A DNA stretch of 64,000 bases, taken from assembly GCF_040215105.1 (NCBI RefSeq), contig NZ_CP157875.1:2533501-2597500 (forward strand), read 5' to 3'. Both the position numbers and the translations under genes were made by a program. The notes beneath the pieces are model-generated. The model saw only the letters and a program-made list of their open reading frames with translations. It did no database searches and was not told where the DNA came from. The stretch's first letter is position 1. The number at the start of each line of letters is the position of its first letter. Origin of the DNA: Aeromonas veronii (GTDB taxonomy: Bacteria; Pseudomonadota; Gammaproteobacteria; Enterobacterales; Aeromonadaceae). Below, one piece after another: positions 39,509 to 47,727 of the stretch.

Positions 39509-39964
39509 TCAGTGCACGGATTCCGGCGACACCTGGATTTCCGGCAGATTGAGGAAGCCCAATCGCTCGCACTCGGAGACCACCTCGTGGGTTGCCGCCG
39601 TGGTGCTCTCGACGAACAGCAGGAACTGCTCCACGGAGAGGCCCGCCTTGGTGAAGACGGTGTGGCCCACGATAAGGCGCGGCAGGTTGTCGTCGATGAT
39701 GTCGAGGAACACCTTGAGGGACGGGTACTGCATGTTGAGGCGACCCAGCTCGGCCATCAGCGGCAGCAGGGATGAGGGCCGCACCTCCAGCTCGGATGAG
39801 AACAACAGCCCCTCCTCCTCGACGAAGATCCGGCTCTCTTGAATGCCCTCCACGGATTGCAGGGACACCAGGTGGATGCCGTGGCACTGGTCGCACACGT
39901 AGTGCTCGATCCGGGCCTGCTGCAACCAACGCATTATCATTTCGGAGCTGGGGATATTCATCAT
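39509..39964 (-). CDS. YbjN-domain protein (type III chaperone-like fold)
   Basis: About 151 residues, acidic, soluble, without signal peptide or membrane segment. A CDQCHG cysteine pair occurs near residue 25. The layout (short first domain, then LPLMAELGRLNMQYPSLKVFLDIID and FLLFVESTTAATHEVVSECERLG) resembles the YbjN/sensory-transduction-regulator family, which shares a fold with type III secretion chaperones. The function of this group is unclear. It begins with GTG 39970 or one of two ATGs (39964, 39961); I use the first ATG. It is divergent from the QEGLA-motif gene, about 160 bp away. Confidence 0.65.
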   Translation of the reverse strand: MMNIPSSEMIMRWLQQARIEHYVCDQCHGIHLVSLQSVEGIQESRIFVEEEGLLFSSELEVRPSSLLPLMAELGRLNMQYPSLKVFLDIIDDNLPRLIVGHTVFTKAGLSVEQFLLFVESTTAATHEVVSECERLGFLNLPEIQVSPESVH

Positions 39965-40122
39965 TTTCACGACACTAGAGGGATCAAGGGGCGCAGTCTA
40001 AACCAATTTGTCGGCAACCAAAAGCGCGCCGGCGGGATAGTCCCCTCTCTTGCTTCTTTTTGGCAGGCGCTATGCATATACTCAGCCATTCTCGCCCCAC
40101 ACCCGCCCCATGAGGGGGCCCG

Positions 40123-41460
40123 ATGACCATCCAAGAAAAGTATCGCCTGCACCTCAAATCCCTCTCCGATGAGCTGCTCGCCCTGCAAAAACCCATCCGC
40201 ATCCTGGATGCCATCAAGTGGCCCCGTCACCTGCAGACCGAATTTCTGGCCAAGGGTGGGCGCGAGCTGCCCGCCATCGACGCCGCCTTCTATCAGGGAC
40301 TGCCACTGGACTTCGATCCCCGCAACAAATACCTGGAGCTCAAGGAGCTGCGGGACAGGATCCGGCGACGCCTCGGCCCCCAGGACGATCTGGGGCGCAT
40401 TCTGCAAGAGACGGTGGATCAGTACATGGTGGTCATCGAGATGCTGCGCCAGCGCGGGCAGCCCGAATTTCAGCGCTACAGCCAGATCCTCTACGGCTCG
40501 GCGAGCGATCACCTGCGCGGAGATCGCAAGACGCTGAAAGAGCTTGGCGCCCGCCTGTGCGACATCTTCTCCCTGCCCGGTGCCCGCCACCTGGTGCGCC
40601 CCTACCCCAAGGAGTTCGAGGGGGAAGCGGCGGTGGCCAGGCTGCAGGGCAAGCTGTCGAGTTATTTCGAGGATGGCGCTATCCAGGTCAAGCTCAGCGA
40701 TGGCATCGTCTCCGACGCCGCCGCCGGCGGGGATTACATCAAGCTGAGCTCCCACGCCCGCTTCTCCGAACTGGACCTGCAGGTGCTGGAGGTACACGAG
40801 GGCTGGGTACACGTGGGCACCACCCTGAACGGCCGCCAGCAATCCTACGCCACCTGGCTCGGGGCGGGATCGCCCCGTATCACTGCCTGCCAGGAGGGGC
40901 TTGCCGTGCTCATCGAGACGCTGACCTTCAGCTCCTTCCCGGACAGGGCCAAGCGCATCTCGGATCGGGTGATGGCCATCGACATGGCGGAGCGCGGCGC
41001 CGATTTCATCGAGGTGTTCCGGCATTTTGTCGAGAAGGGGGCCAGCGAACACGATGCCTACAAGATCACCCAGCGGGTGTTTCGCGGCGGCATGGTCGAA
41101 GGTGGCGCCTGCTTCACCAAGGATCTCTCCTACGTGAAGGGCTATGTGGAGACGGTCAACTTCATCCGCAGCGCCGTGCTGGAGGGGGTGCCGGAGATCC
41201 TGCCCATGCTGTTCGTCGGCAAGGTGACTCTGGACGACATCCCTGTGCTCTACCAGCACTACCTGGAGGGGCTCATCGACGCGCCGCGCTACCTCCCCCC
41301 CATGTTCCGGGATCTCACCGGTCTCTACGTTTGGTTCGGCTTCGCCTCCGGCATGTCCCTCGTCGACATCGGCCGGGTCCAGCAGCATTTTCGCCAGCTG
41401 TTCCACCGCCTGCCGGTGGCCGACCCCATCATTGCGCCGGTGGATATCGAGATAGACTGA
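40123..41460 (+). CDS. QEGLA-motif protein, DUF1704 family, putative metallopeptidase
   Basis: A 445-residue soluble protein of the family named flavohemoglobin expression-modulating QEGLA motif protein. HEGWVH (His225, Glu226, His230) is an HExxxH zinc-site pattern, and the name-giving QEGLA is at 257-261, followed by a glutamate (LAVLIE) that could be the third ligand. This arrangement is the one recognised in DUF1704, whose eukaryotic relatives (MATCAP) are tubulin carboxypeptidases. The bacterial role is unknown; the family name derives from an effect on flavohemoglobin expression. ATG 40123 lies close after an AT-rich promoter region, with its own terminator downstream. Confidence 0.87.
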   Translation: MTIQEKYRLHLKSLSDELLALQKPIRILDAIKWPRHLQTEFLAKGGRELPAIDAAFYQGLPLDFDPRNKYLELKELRDRIRRRLGPQDDLGRILQETVDQYMVVIEMLRQRGQPEFQRYSQILYGSASDHLRGDRKTLKELGARLCDIFSLPGARHLVRPYPKEFEGEAAVARLQGKLSSYFEDGAIQVKLSDGIVSDAAAGGDYIKLSSHARFSELDLQVLEVHEGWVHVGTTLNGRQQSYATWLGAGSPRITACQEGLAVLIETLTFSSFPDRAKRISDRVMAIDMAERGADFIEVFRHFVEKGASEHDAYKITQRVFRGGMVEGGACFTKDLSYVKGYVETVNFIRSAVLEGVPEILPMLFVGKVTLDDIPVLYQHYLEGLIDAPRYLPPMFRDLTGLYVWFGFASGMSLVDIGRVQQHFRQLFHRLPVADPIIAPVDIEID

Positions 41461-41482
41461 GCCGCGCACGGCCACAGCCAAG

Positions 41483-41511
41483 AAAAAGGGCGCCCTGTCG
41501 GCGCCCTTTGC
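41483..41511. terminator. Terminator between the convergent QEGLA and tdk genes
   Basis: Stem AAAGGGCGCC / GGCGCCCTTT with a CTGTC loop; the A-run on the left gives a T-run for tdk on the minus strand. Confidence 0.83.
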
Positions 41512-41525
41512 GATCCTGCTTTCGG

Positions 41526-42107
41526 TTACTTGAAGGCCCGGCCATCCAGATAGTGCTTGCGGCAAAGGGACACATAGCGATCGTTGCCGCCTATCTCCAC
41601 CTGCTCGCCATCGCGCATCACCTGCCCCGCCTCGTTCACGCGAGAGTTCATGTGGGCCTTGTTGCCACACCAGCAGATGCTCTTGAGCTCCTCGAACTTG
41701 TCGGCGAGACAGAGCAGATGATAGGAACCCGGGAACAGCTCACCCCGAAAATCGGTCTTGAGGCCGTAGGCGATGACCGGGATCTTGAGCTCATCGACGA
41801 TACGGGCCAACTGATAGACCTGCTCCCGGGTCAGGAACTGGGCTTCGTCGACGATGAACACATCGATCTTCTTCTCGCCGTGGCGTGTCTGGACCATCTC
41901 GAACAGATCACAGCTGTCACTGAACACTTCCACCTTCAGCTCTAAGCCTACTCTGGCACTGATCACCCCGGTTCCGAAGCGATCGTCGATGACCGGCGTC
42001 ATGGCCAGCGGAACCATGCCGCGCTCCAGGTAGTTGAAGTGCGCCTGAATAAGCTGGGTCGACTTGCCCGAGTTCATGGTGGCGAATTTGTAGTGCAGTG
42101 AAGCCAT
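41526..42107 (-). CDS. tdk: Thymidine kinase
   Basis: A 193-residue type II thymidine kinase, phosphorylating thymidine with ATP in pyrimidine salvage. P-loop MNSGKST at residues 11-17, the metal/hinge motif VDEAQFLT, and the zinc lasso cysteines in CWCGNKAHMNSR and SLCRKHY. The length is that of the E. coli enzyme (205) less a short tail. It is a single gene convergent with the QEGLA gene. Confidence 0.95.
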   Translation of the reverse strand: MASLHYKFATMNSGKSTQLIQAHFNYLERGMVPLAMTPVIDDRFGTGVISARVGLELKVEVFSDSCDLFEMVQTRHGEKKIDVFIVDEAQFLTREQVYQLARIVDELKIPVIAYGLKTDFRGELFPGSYHLLCLADKFEELKSICWCGNKAHMNSRVNEAGQVMRDGEQVEIGGNDRYVSLCRKHYLDGRAFK

Positions 42108-42160
42108 GGTACTGTTCCGAAACTGAATTTATGGGGCGCATGCTAACCAATGCCCCCGCC

Positions 42161-42187
42161 AAAACCAAGGGGCCCGTGGGCCCCTTG
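42161..42187 (-). terminator. Terminator after the NhaC-family carrier
   Basis: Stem CAAGGGGCCC / GGGCCCCTTG with a very short loop, followed on the minus strand by GTTTTGG. It sits between the carrier stop and the tdk start. Confidence 0.75.
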
Positions 42188-42193
42188 TTTCAT

Positions 42194-43774
42194 TTATGCG
42201 ACTGCCAGTGCTCTCGCCTGCCGCGCCTTGCGCAGGTGATAGCCGGAGAAGATGACAAACCAGAGGGCGCTGACGGTGAAGCCTGCCAGCACGGAGTGCA
42301 TCAGCCCCATCACCAGGTAGCCCATGGCCGCGCCGAAGGCGATGGCCAGGGCATAGGGCAGCTGGGTCATCACGTGATCAATGTGATGGCACCCGGCGCC
42401 GGTGGCCGACAGTATGCTGGTGCTGGAGATGGGTGAGCTGTGATCCCCGAACACCGAGCCCGCCAGCACGGCGGCCAGCATGGGCAGCATCAGGGCCACA
42501 TCGCTCGCGGCCGCCATGTCACCGGCCAGCGGCAGCATGATGCCGAAGGTGCCCCAGCTGGTGCCGGTGGCAAACGCCATGGCGCAGGAGAGCACGAACA
42601 CCACGGCGGGCAGCACTTCCACCGGCAGATTGCCGTTGGCCATGGAAGCCAGGTACTTGCCGGTCTCCACGTCGCGCACCACGGCACCGATGGTCCAGGC
42701 GAACAGCAGGATGTTGATGGCGGGCAGCATGGCCATCACGCCTTGCGGCGCTGCCTTCATCCAGTTCTTGGCACCGAGCTTGAGGCGCATGGCCAGGCCG
42801 ATGGAGACCACCAGGCTGCACAGGGCGCCATAGACCAGGGAGGAGCCAACATTGGTGTTTTCGAACGAGCCGAGCACGCTGAAGGGCTCACCCTTGCTGG
42901 CCAGCACGGCGGCGCCGGAGTCAATCATGAAGTAGACGGTGGCCAGGGTCAGGGTCAGGATCGGCAGCACCATGTCGATCATGCCGCCGTTGCTCTCCTC
43001 GGGGCACTCCATGTCTAGACCGATGGGTCGGCCCTTGGACTCATCCCACAGCTTGCCCTCCAAAGCCCACTGCTCGTGCTGGCGCATGGAGCCGATGTCG
43101 AGCTGAAAGGCGATCACCACCAGCACCATGATCAGGGTGAATACGGCGTAGAGGTTCATGGGGATCATCTCGACGAAAGCGGAGATGGGGCTTTGATCCG
43201 TCAGGCCATGGGCCGCCATGATGCCCCCCACCAGGGCGATGATGTAGGCCCCCCAGGAGGAGATGGGCATCAGCACGCAGACCGGCGCTGCGGTGGAGTC
43301 CAGCAGATAGGCCAGCTTGGCGCGGGAGATCTGGAAACGGTCGGTGACCGGACGGCAGATGGCCCCCACCGACAGACTGTGGAAGAAATCATCGATGAAG
43401 AAGGCAAACACCATCATGCCGGTCAGCGCCTTGGCCCCCTTGCGGGTCTTGGCGCGTTTCGCGGCCCACTCGGCGAAGGCGCGAGTGGCACCGGAGACGC
43501 TCATCAGACTGATGAGGCCACCCAGCAGCAGCATGAACAGGATCATGTTGACGTTGTCGCGATTGAGCGCGCCATCGACCCAGAAGATCTTGAGCACGGT
43601 GTTCAGCATGTAATGCAGGGAAGCGAGGGGGTCAAACTGATTGAGCAGCAGGCTGCCCGCGATGATACCCACCCCCAGCGACACCAGGACGCGGCGGGTG
43701 ATGATAGCCAATGCGACGGCCAGCAAGGGGGGAACGATAGACCAACCGGAGTCGGCGTAGTGAACGATGTCCAT
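42194..43774 (-). CDS. NhaC-family sodium-coupled carrier, probable lysine transporter (LysW-type)
   Basis: A 526-residue membrane protein of the Na+/H+ antiporter NhaC family with about eleven to twelve hydrophobic segments. Charged-residue-bearing segments include FAFFIDDFFHSLSVGAICRPVTDR and GTSWGTFGIMLPLAGDM, ending in FGDHSSPISSTSILSATGAGCHHIDHVMTQLPY. The key functional evidence is the lysine riboswitch directly upstream (43866-44027). In gammaproteobacteria that pairing marks the LysW-type lysine permease. I start at ATG 43774, not 43879, because the longer frame would run into the aptamer. Lysine, not protons alone, is therefore the likely substrate. Confidence 0.88.
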   Translation of the reverse strand: MDIVHYADSGWSIVPPLLAVALAIITRRVLVSLGVGIIAGSLLLNQFDPLASLHYMLNTVLKIFWVDGALNRDNVNMILFMLLLGGLISLMSVSGATRAFAEWAAKRAKTRKGAKALTGMMVFAFFIDDFFHSLSVGAICRPVTDRFQISRAKLAYLLDSTAAPVCVLMPISSWGAYIIALVGGIMAAHGLTDQSPISAFVEMIPMNLYAVFTLIMVLVVIAFQLDIGSMRQHEQWALEGKLWDESKGRPIGLDMECPEESNGGMIDMVLPILTLTLATVYFMIDSGAAVLASKGEPFSVLGSFENTNVGSSLVYGALCSLVVSIGLAMRLKLGAKNWMKAAPQGVMAMLPAINILLFAWTIGAVVRDVETGKYLASMANGNLPVEVLPAVVFVLSCAMAFATGTSWGTFGIMLPLAGDMAAASDVALMLPMLAAVLAGSVFGDHSSPISSTSILSATGAGCHHIDHVMTQLPYALAIAFGAAMGYLVMGLMHSVLAGFTVSALWFVIFSGYHLRKARQARALAVA

Positions 43775-43862
43775 GATCTCTTTGCACCTAAAGACAGCAG
43801 GTGGAGATCTACCGAGAGGATAAAGAAACAAAACCCATGGGGAGGTAATACTCCTCAGCCCC
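43775..43862 (-). promoter_or_regulatory. Expression platform of the lysine riboswitch
   Basis: Two hairpins lie between aptamer and ATG. The first (43839-43862) pairs GGGG-GAGG with CCTC-CCC around a TATTA-type loop and is followed by a T-rich stretch, as for an intrinsic terminator. The second (43775-43809) pairs GATCTCCACCT with AGGTG and GAGATC, burying the AGG/GAG ribosome site next to the start codon. Either transcriptional or translational control, or both, is possible. Confidence 0.6.
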
Positions 43863-43865
43863 TTC

Positions 43866-44027
43866 AGGTAGCGCTCCATAGTGGATGACTATGGCAGTCC
43901 TGCACCTGTTCGATGCAGAACCAGCAACCCGGTATGATGGCCTGGTCACTTCGGCGCCGACTCCTTTCCTCGAGCATCGCAGGCATCACCCTCCGCTCGG
44001 TTACTCATAGGCAGCGCGCCTCTACTT
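43866..44027 (-). promoter_or_regulatory. Lysine riboswitch aptamer
   Basis: Read on the minus strand, the conserved blocks appear in order: AAGTAGAGGCGCGC at the 5' side of P1/P2, GGAGGGTGATGC, GGAAAGGAGTCGGCGCCGAAG, GGGTTGCTGG, GCAGGACTGCCATAGTCA and the closing TATGGAGCGCTACCT. These match the known L-box consensus, including the GCCGAAG and ACTG signatures and P1 complementarity (AGTAGAGGCGCG with GCGCTACCT). The gene downstream is an NhaC-family carrier. Confidence 0.93.
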
Positions 44028-44044
44028 AAAGGTATTCGGGGCAC

Positions 44045-44072
44045 ATTTTATCGAGGCACGGTGTGATAGCAA
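44045..44072 (-). promoter_or_regulatory. Promoter of the lysine riboswitch transcript
   Basis: On the minus strand TTGCTA (44072-44067) and TAAAAT (44050-44045) are separated by 16 bp, placing the transcription start about 10 bp before the aptamer. Confidence 0.65.
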
Positions 44073-44270
44073 GTTTTTTGATTAAAATTCAATGCGAGTA
44101 TGGCGATGAATCGCGAAGCGGTAGTCAAATGGTTCACAAAAATCGATACAGCCGACATTTTCATCTATCAGGAACTCATTTGAAGATTAATGACTGCCCA
44201 TCGAGGCAATATATCGCCCCACCATCTCGCCTGGCTTAATTTATATTTTCCCATAATTAATTCCGCGCGC
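44073..44270. other. AT-rich region between the riboswitch promoter and hns promoter
   Basis: About 200 bases, markedly AT-rich compared with the rest of the window, no supported gene. It resembles the curved, H-NS-autoregulated upstream region of hns genes; that reading is inference. Confidence 0.4.
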
Positions 44271-44298
44271 TTGACTTGATGGCAAGCCCCCCTATAAA
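44271..44298 (+). promoter_or_regulatory. Probable hns promoter
   Basis: TTGACT (44271-44276) and TATAAA (44293-44298) with a 16-bp spacer, about 57 bp before the hns start codon. Confidence 0.65.
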
Positions 44299-44354
44299 TT
44301 AACGAAAATAGCTTTTTATCCCCCCTGTATATTTCTGCTCGCGTGGTAGCCAAT

Positions 44355-44762
44355 ATGAACGAATTTCTGAAAGTGCTGTTGAATATCCGTAGTCTGCGGG
44401 CGACCTGCCGTGAACTGACCCTGGAACAATTGGAAGAAGGTCTGGAAAAACTCACCGCCATCGTCACCGAACGCCAGCAGGATGAATCTGCCGACCGTCA
44501 GGCGCGGGAAGAACATCAACGTAAAATTGCCGAATATGCCGAAATGCTGAAAGCGGCCGGTATTGACCCCGCCGAATTGGTGGGCACAGTGGCCGTCGAT
44601 TCCCCCAAAGCCGGTAAAAGCAAGCGTGCCCCCCGCCCCGCCAAATATCGTTATCTCGATGACAACGGCGTGGAAAAAACCTGGACCGGTCAGGGTCGCA
44701 TGCCCTCCACCATTGCCAAGGCCGTGGCCGAAGGTAAATCCGTGGAAGCATTCGCCATCTGA
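44355..44762 (+). CDS. hns: Histone-like nucleoid-structuring protein H-NS
   Basis: A 135-residue nucleoid protein that binds curved AT-rich DNA and silences it. The N-terminal helical oligomerisation domain (LKVLLNIRSLRATCRELTLE) closely follows E. coli H-NS. The C-terminal DNA-binding domain has RPAKYRYLDDNGVEKTWTGQGRMP with the hook TGQGR at 111-115. I start at MNEFLKVLL (44355), which matches family N-termini; the upstream in-frame start at 44343 adds four residues. It is a single gene with its own promoter and terminator. Confidence 0.94.
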   Translation: MNEFLKVLLNIRSLRATCRELTLEQLEEGLEKLTAIVTERQQDESADRQAREEHQRKIAEYAEMLKAAGIDPAELVGTVAVDSPKAGKSKRAPRPAKYRYLDDNGVEKTWTGQGRMPSTIAKAVAEGKSVEAFAI

Positions 44763-44780
44763 AAACAGCGCGACCCTTGC

Positions 44781-44814
44781 AATAAAAAACCTCTCCATGG
44801 CGAGGTTTTTTATT
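44781..44814 (+). terminator. Terminator after hns
   Basis: Stem AATAAAAAACCTC / GAGGTTTTTTATT with an 8-nt loop; it also serves the convergent adenosyltransferase gene. Confidence 0.9.
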
Positions 44815-44833
44815 GTCCCGAATTCGGCCTAGC

Positions 44834-45397
44834 CTAACCGCGATCTGCGGCCTTGACCCAAAGCACCTCGGGCGTGCCGGTACAGACGAGCAGATACCGC
44901 GCCACCGTGAAGAACCAGTCGCTCAGCCGATTCAGATAGGGCAAGACCGCCGGATTGACCTGCTCGGTGCGACTCAGGCCCAGCAGCAACCGCTCGCAGC
45001 GGCGGGTCAGGGTACGCACCACGTGGGCCTGGGCCGCCGCCCGGGAGCCGCTTGGCAAAATGAAATTATGCAGCGCAGGCAACTTGGCGCTATAGGCATC
45101 TATTTGCTGTTCGAGGCGCAATGTCCACTGCTCGCTGACCTGCCACAGCTCGCTATTTTGCGCCTCGCTGGAAAAGGCCAGCTCCCCTCCCAAGTCAAAT
45201 AATTCCTGCTGCAGCAATATCAGCTCGGCCAGCAGGGTTTTCTCCTGCTCGGGTATTTCAGCCATCAACAGACCTATCTGGGAATTTAACTCATCGATGG
45301 CGCCATAGGTCTCGACGCGCGGATCATCCTTAGCCAAACGGGAGCCATCGGCCAAGCGAGTGAGTCCCTTGTCCCCCTGCCGGGTATATATTCTCAT
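44834..45397 (-). CDS. PduO-type cob(I)alamin adenosyltransferase
   Basis: A 187-residue enzyme transferring adenosyl from ATP to reduced cobalamin. The N-terminal ATP loop TRQGDKGLTRL (residues 5-15), the RVETYGAIDELNSQIG segment and the C-terminal RLSDWFFTVARY are the three PduO/MMAB signatures. It is last in a minus-strand run queC, queE, DUF3820 gene, adenosyltransferase, and its ATG overlaps the DUF3820 stop by 4 bp. Aeromonas-type metE elsewhere in the window is B12-independent; which enzyme needs adenosylcobalamin cannot be seen here. Confidence 0.92.
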   Translation of the reverse strand: MRIYTRQGDKGLTRLADGSRLAKDDPRVETYGAIDELNSQIGLLMAEIPEQEKTLLAELILLQQELFDLGGELAFSSEAQNSELWQVSEQWTLRLEQQIDAYSAKLPALHNFILPSGSRAAAQAHVVRTLTRRCERLLLGLSRTEQVNPAVLPYLNRLSDWFFTVARYLLVCTGTPEVLWVKAADRG

Positions 45398-45624
45398 GGC
45401 GACATCCTGCTAATAATGGGAATAATCATGGGCTCCAGTCCATTGAGTTTTATCTCGTACGCCAGTGCCAATGACTGGCCCAGGGATCCTGCCGGAAAAC
45501 CGGTGCGGGCCATCCACACCAGATAGGGCTCCGGAATATCGATGATACGCCAACCCCGATATTTTCCGTAAGGCATCTTGTTTGCCAGGGTGAGCAATAC
45601 CCGCTCGTCCGTGAGATTATCCAT
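45394..45624 (-). CDS. DUF3820 family small protein
   Basis: A 76-residue soluble protein. The family pattern MPYGKYRGWRIIDIPEPYLVWM followed by FPAGSLGQSLALAYEIKLNGLE is complete. Related proteins in Pseudomonas were annotated as quorum-sensing-regulated virulence factors; the fold resembles nuclease-associated domains, but no biochemical activity is established to my knowledge. The stop overlaps the ATG of the adenosyltransferase, and its start is 1 bp from the queE stop, so the three are probably co-translated. Confidence 0.85.
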   Translation of the reverse strand: MDNLTDERVLLTLANKMPYGKYRGWRIIDIPEPYLVWMARTGFPAGSLGQSLALAYEIKLNGLEPMIIPIISRMSP

Positions 45625-45625
45625 C

Positions 45626-46297
45626 TTAATCGATATTCAGATATTTGTGAGTCTGGATGGATAGTCGCCAATTGCGGGCGATACAGGTCGCCATGGCCAG
45701 TTCGGTGGCCCTCGGCTTCTGACTGATGGGCTGCAAGGCAATCACCACATCGGGGCGCAGACTGGCGGTCGCCAGCAGGGCATCGAGCTCCTCGATGTGT
45801 CGCTCGGTCGCCACCGGATGCTTGATCTCGTTCGCCCGCTCGAGCGCCGACACCAGTACAGGCAAGCCCCCCTTCATCCCAATCTTCGGGGAGACGGTGA
45901 CCCAGGTCTGTGCATGGGTCAGGATCTCGCTGGTACCGCTGGTTTCGATCTGTACCTGGTAACCCGCATCCAGCAGGGCGCCCGAGAGCTCATGGAGATC
46001 GTAGAGGCAGGGCTCGCCGCCGGTGATCACCACATGGCGCGCCTGGTAGCCCAGGATCTTGAAGCTCTCGAGGATCGCCTCCGTGCTCATCTTGCTCCAG
46101 CCATCGGACTCGTTGGATCTGTCCAGCACCTCGGCTGGGCCCACTTCACGGGCCGGATCCACCACCCAGGTATGACGGGTATCGCACCAGGGGCAGCCCA
46201 CGGGGCAACCCTGCAGGCGCACGAAGATGGCGGGCAGGCCGGTAAAGACCCCCTCCCCCTGGATGGTCTGGAAAATTTCGTTGATTGGGTAGTGCAT
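45626..46297 (-). CDS. queE: 7-carboxy-7-deazaguanine synthase
   Basis: A 223-residue radical SAM enzyme of queuosine biosynthesis, converting 6-carboxytetrahydropterin to 7-carboxy-7-deazaguanine. The start MHYPINEIFQTIQGEG is typical. The iron-sulfur motif is CPVGCPWC (CxxxCxxC), followed by the SAM-binding ITGGEPCLY. The length equals E. coli QueE. I trim the open frame from 46339 to the ATG at 46297. queC lies 55 bp upstream on the same strand. Confidence 0.94.
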   Translation of the reverse strand: MHYPINEIFQTIQGEGVFTGLPAIFVRLQGCPVGCPWCDTRHTWVVDPAREVGPAEVLDRSNESDGWSKMSTEAILESFKILGYQARHVVITGGEPCLYDLHELSGALLDAGYQVQIETSGTSEILTHAQTWVTVSPKIGMKGGLPVLVSALERANEIKHPVATERHIEELDALLATASLRPDVVIALQPISQKPRATELAMATCIARNWRLSIQTHKYLNID

Positions 46298-46352
46298 GCT
46301 GGTCACGGCTTGTTGCAAAAGGCGCGGATTATACCCCAAACAGGGGCAAGAC

Positions 46353-47042
46353 TCACAATCCGGTTTTCTGGTTCAGGCGTGCCCTGACCCCGACCCTGTC
46401 CGCCAGATACTGGTTCAGGCCGCGGCTGCGCAGCTCGCAGGCGGGGCAAGCACCACAACCATCACCGGCAATGCCGTTGTAGCAGGTGAGGGTCTGCTGG
46501 CGCACCGTATCCAGGTGACCATAGTGATCCGCCAGGGCCCAGGTCTCGGCCTTGTCCAGCCACATCAGGGGGGTCTCGAAGACGAGGCTCCGATCCAGCC
46601 CGAGGGAGACCGCCTGGTTGAGGGCCTTGACGAACTCGTCGCGGCAATCCGGGTAACCGGAGAAATCGGTCTCGCATACCCCGGTGATGACGGTCCCCGC
46701 CCCCACCTGATAGGCATAGATGGCGGCCAGGGTCAGGAACAGGATGTTGCGGCCCGGCACGAAGGTGTTGGGCAGGCCGTTGTCCTGCAGCTCACCGCTG
46801 ACCGGGATCTCGTCCCGGGTCAGAGCGGAGACCGCGAGCTCCCCCAGCATGGTCACGTCCATCACCTTGTGGGCGGCGATGCCCAGCGTGCCGGCCAGCC
46901 GGCGGGCCGTCTCTATCTCCTCCCGGTGGCGCTGGCCGTAGTCAAAGGTGATGGCGTGCACTTCGTCATACTTGGCCAGTGCCTGCACCAGACAGGTGGT
47001 GCTGTCCTGACCACCACTGAATACCACGACGGCTTTATTCAC
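46353..47042 (-). CDS. queC: 7-cyano-7-deazaguanine synthase
   Basis: A 229-residue ATP-dependent enzyme making preQ0 from 7-carboxy-7-deazaguanine and ammonia. The PP-loop [14 protein letters not shown] is near the start. The zinc cysteines form C-x8-CGACPAC near the C-terminus. I use GTG 47042, with GAGGAG 8 bp upstream and the family start [10 protein letters not shown], in preference to a TTG at 47069. It precedes queE; together they supply preQ0 for tRNA queuosine. Confidence 0.93.
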   Translation of the reverse strand: MNKAVVVFSGGQDSTTCLVQALAKYDEVHAITFDYGQRHREEIETARRLAGTLGIAAHKVMDVTMLGELAVSALTRDEIPVSGELQDNGLPNTFVPGRNILFLTLAAIYAYQVGAGTVITGVCETDFSGYPDCRDEFVKALNQAVSLGLDRSLVFETPLMWLDKAETWALADHYGHLDTVRQQTLTCYNGIAGDGCGACPACELRSRGLNQYLADRVGVRARLNQKTGL

Positions 47043-47109
47043 GTTTCTCACTCCTCTCTCTGCTCTCAATACGGGTGGAACTAACGTCGGTCTGCTCTAT
47101 ATACGCAGT

Positions 47110-47727
47110 TCAAGTTCGGCGTCCTTGGGCAAAATCCTGCCACTGCCGGTTCAAATGGGTAAAAAGCGTCATCAGCGGGGCGAAGCGACCCGGCGTCCCT
47201 TCCCACTGACATAACAGATGGTAGCCCGCCTCCAGGGTCGACAGGGCGCCGGGGAACGGCTTCTTGCGAATGGCGTATTGCCCCTCGATCTCCCCTAGCG
47301 TGATCCTCGGCAGGGCGAGCAGGGCCGGGTTGCTGTGCAGCATGCGATAGGCCTTGCGCCAGGTGCCATCGAGCAGAATAAAGTGCACATCGAGTTGCGC
47401 CTGCTGCGCACATTGGGCACGCAACTGTGGCAAGGTCAGGGCCGTCTCATCCGGCCAGAGCACCACACAGCGCACCTTGGGATCGGCCAGCAGGGGCGCC
47501 AGCCAATCGGTATCGGCGAAGCTCTCCCCCACATGGAGATGGACCCGGGTGAGCGACGCGGCCAGCAGGGCGGCCGTCCCCTTGGGATGACCGACCTCGG
47601 CAGGATGCTGCAGGATATGGATGGGCGCAAGATGGGCAACCCGTTCAACATAATCACACAGGCAGGCTTTGAGGGCTCGGGTACAGCGTGTACAGTATCG
47701 GCTCTCTTTGTCGCTGGGCTGTTTCAT
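47110..47727 (-). CDS. DTW-domain tRNA-uridine aminocarboxypropyltransferase
   Basis: A 205-residue TapT/YfiP-family enzyme that places a 3-amino-3-carboxypropyl group from SAM on a tRNA uridine (acp3U). The family-naming DTW region appears as LLDGTWRKAYRML. N-terminal zinc-type cysteines occur in YCTRCTRALKACLC, and ILQHPAEVGHPKGTA follows as in relatives. With start 47727 its ATG shares the CATG palindrome with the divergent rhombosortase start. A start at 47775 (MSDSVTTQ), with a better ribosome site, would overlap that gene by 50 bp. Confidence 0.87.
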   Translation of the reverse strand: MKQPSDKESRYCTRCTRALKACLCDYVERVAHLAPIHILQHPAEVGHPKGTAALLAASLTRVHLHVGESFADTDWLAPLLADPKVRCVVLWPDETALTLPQLRAQCAQQAQLDVHFILLDGTWRKAYRMLHSNPALLALPRITLGEIEGQYAIRKKPFPGALSTLEAGYHLLCQWEGTPGRFAPLMTLFTHLNRQWQDFAQGRRT

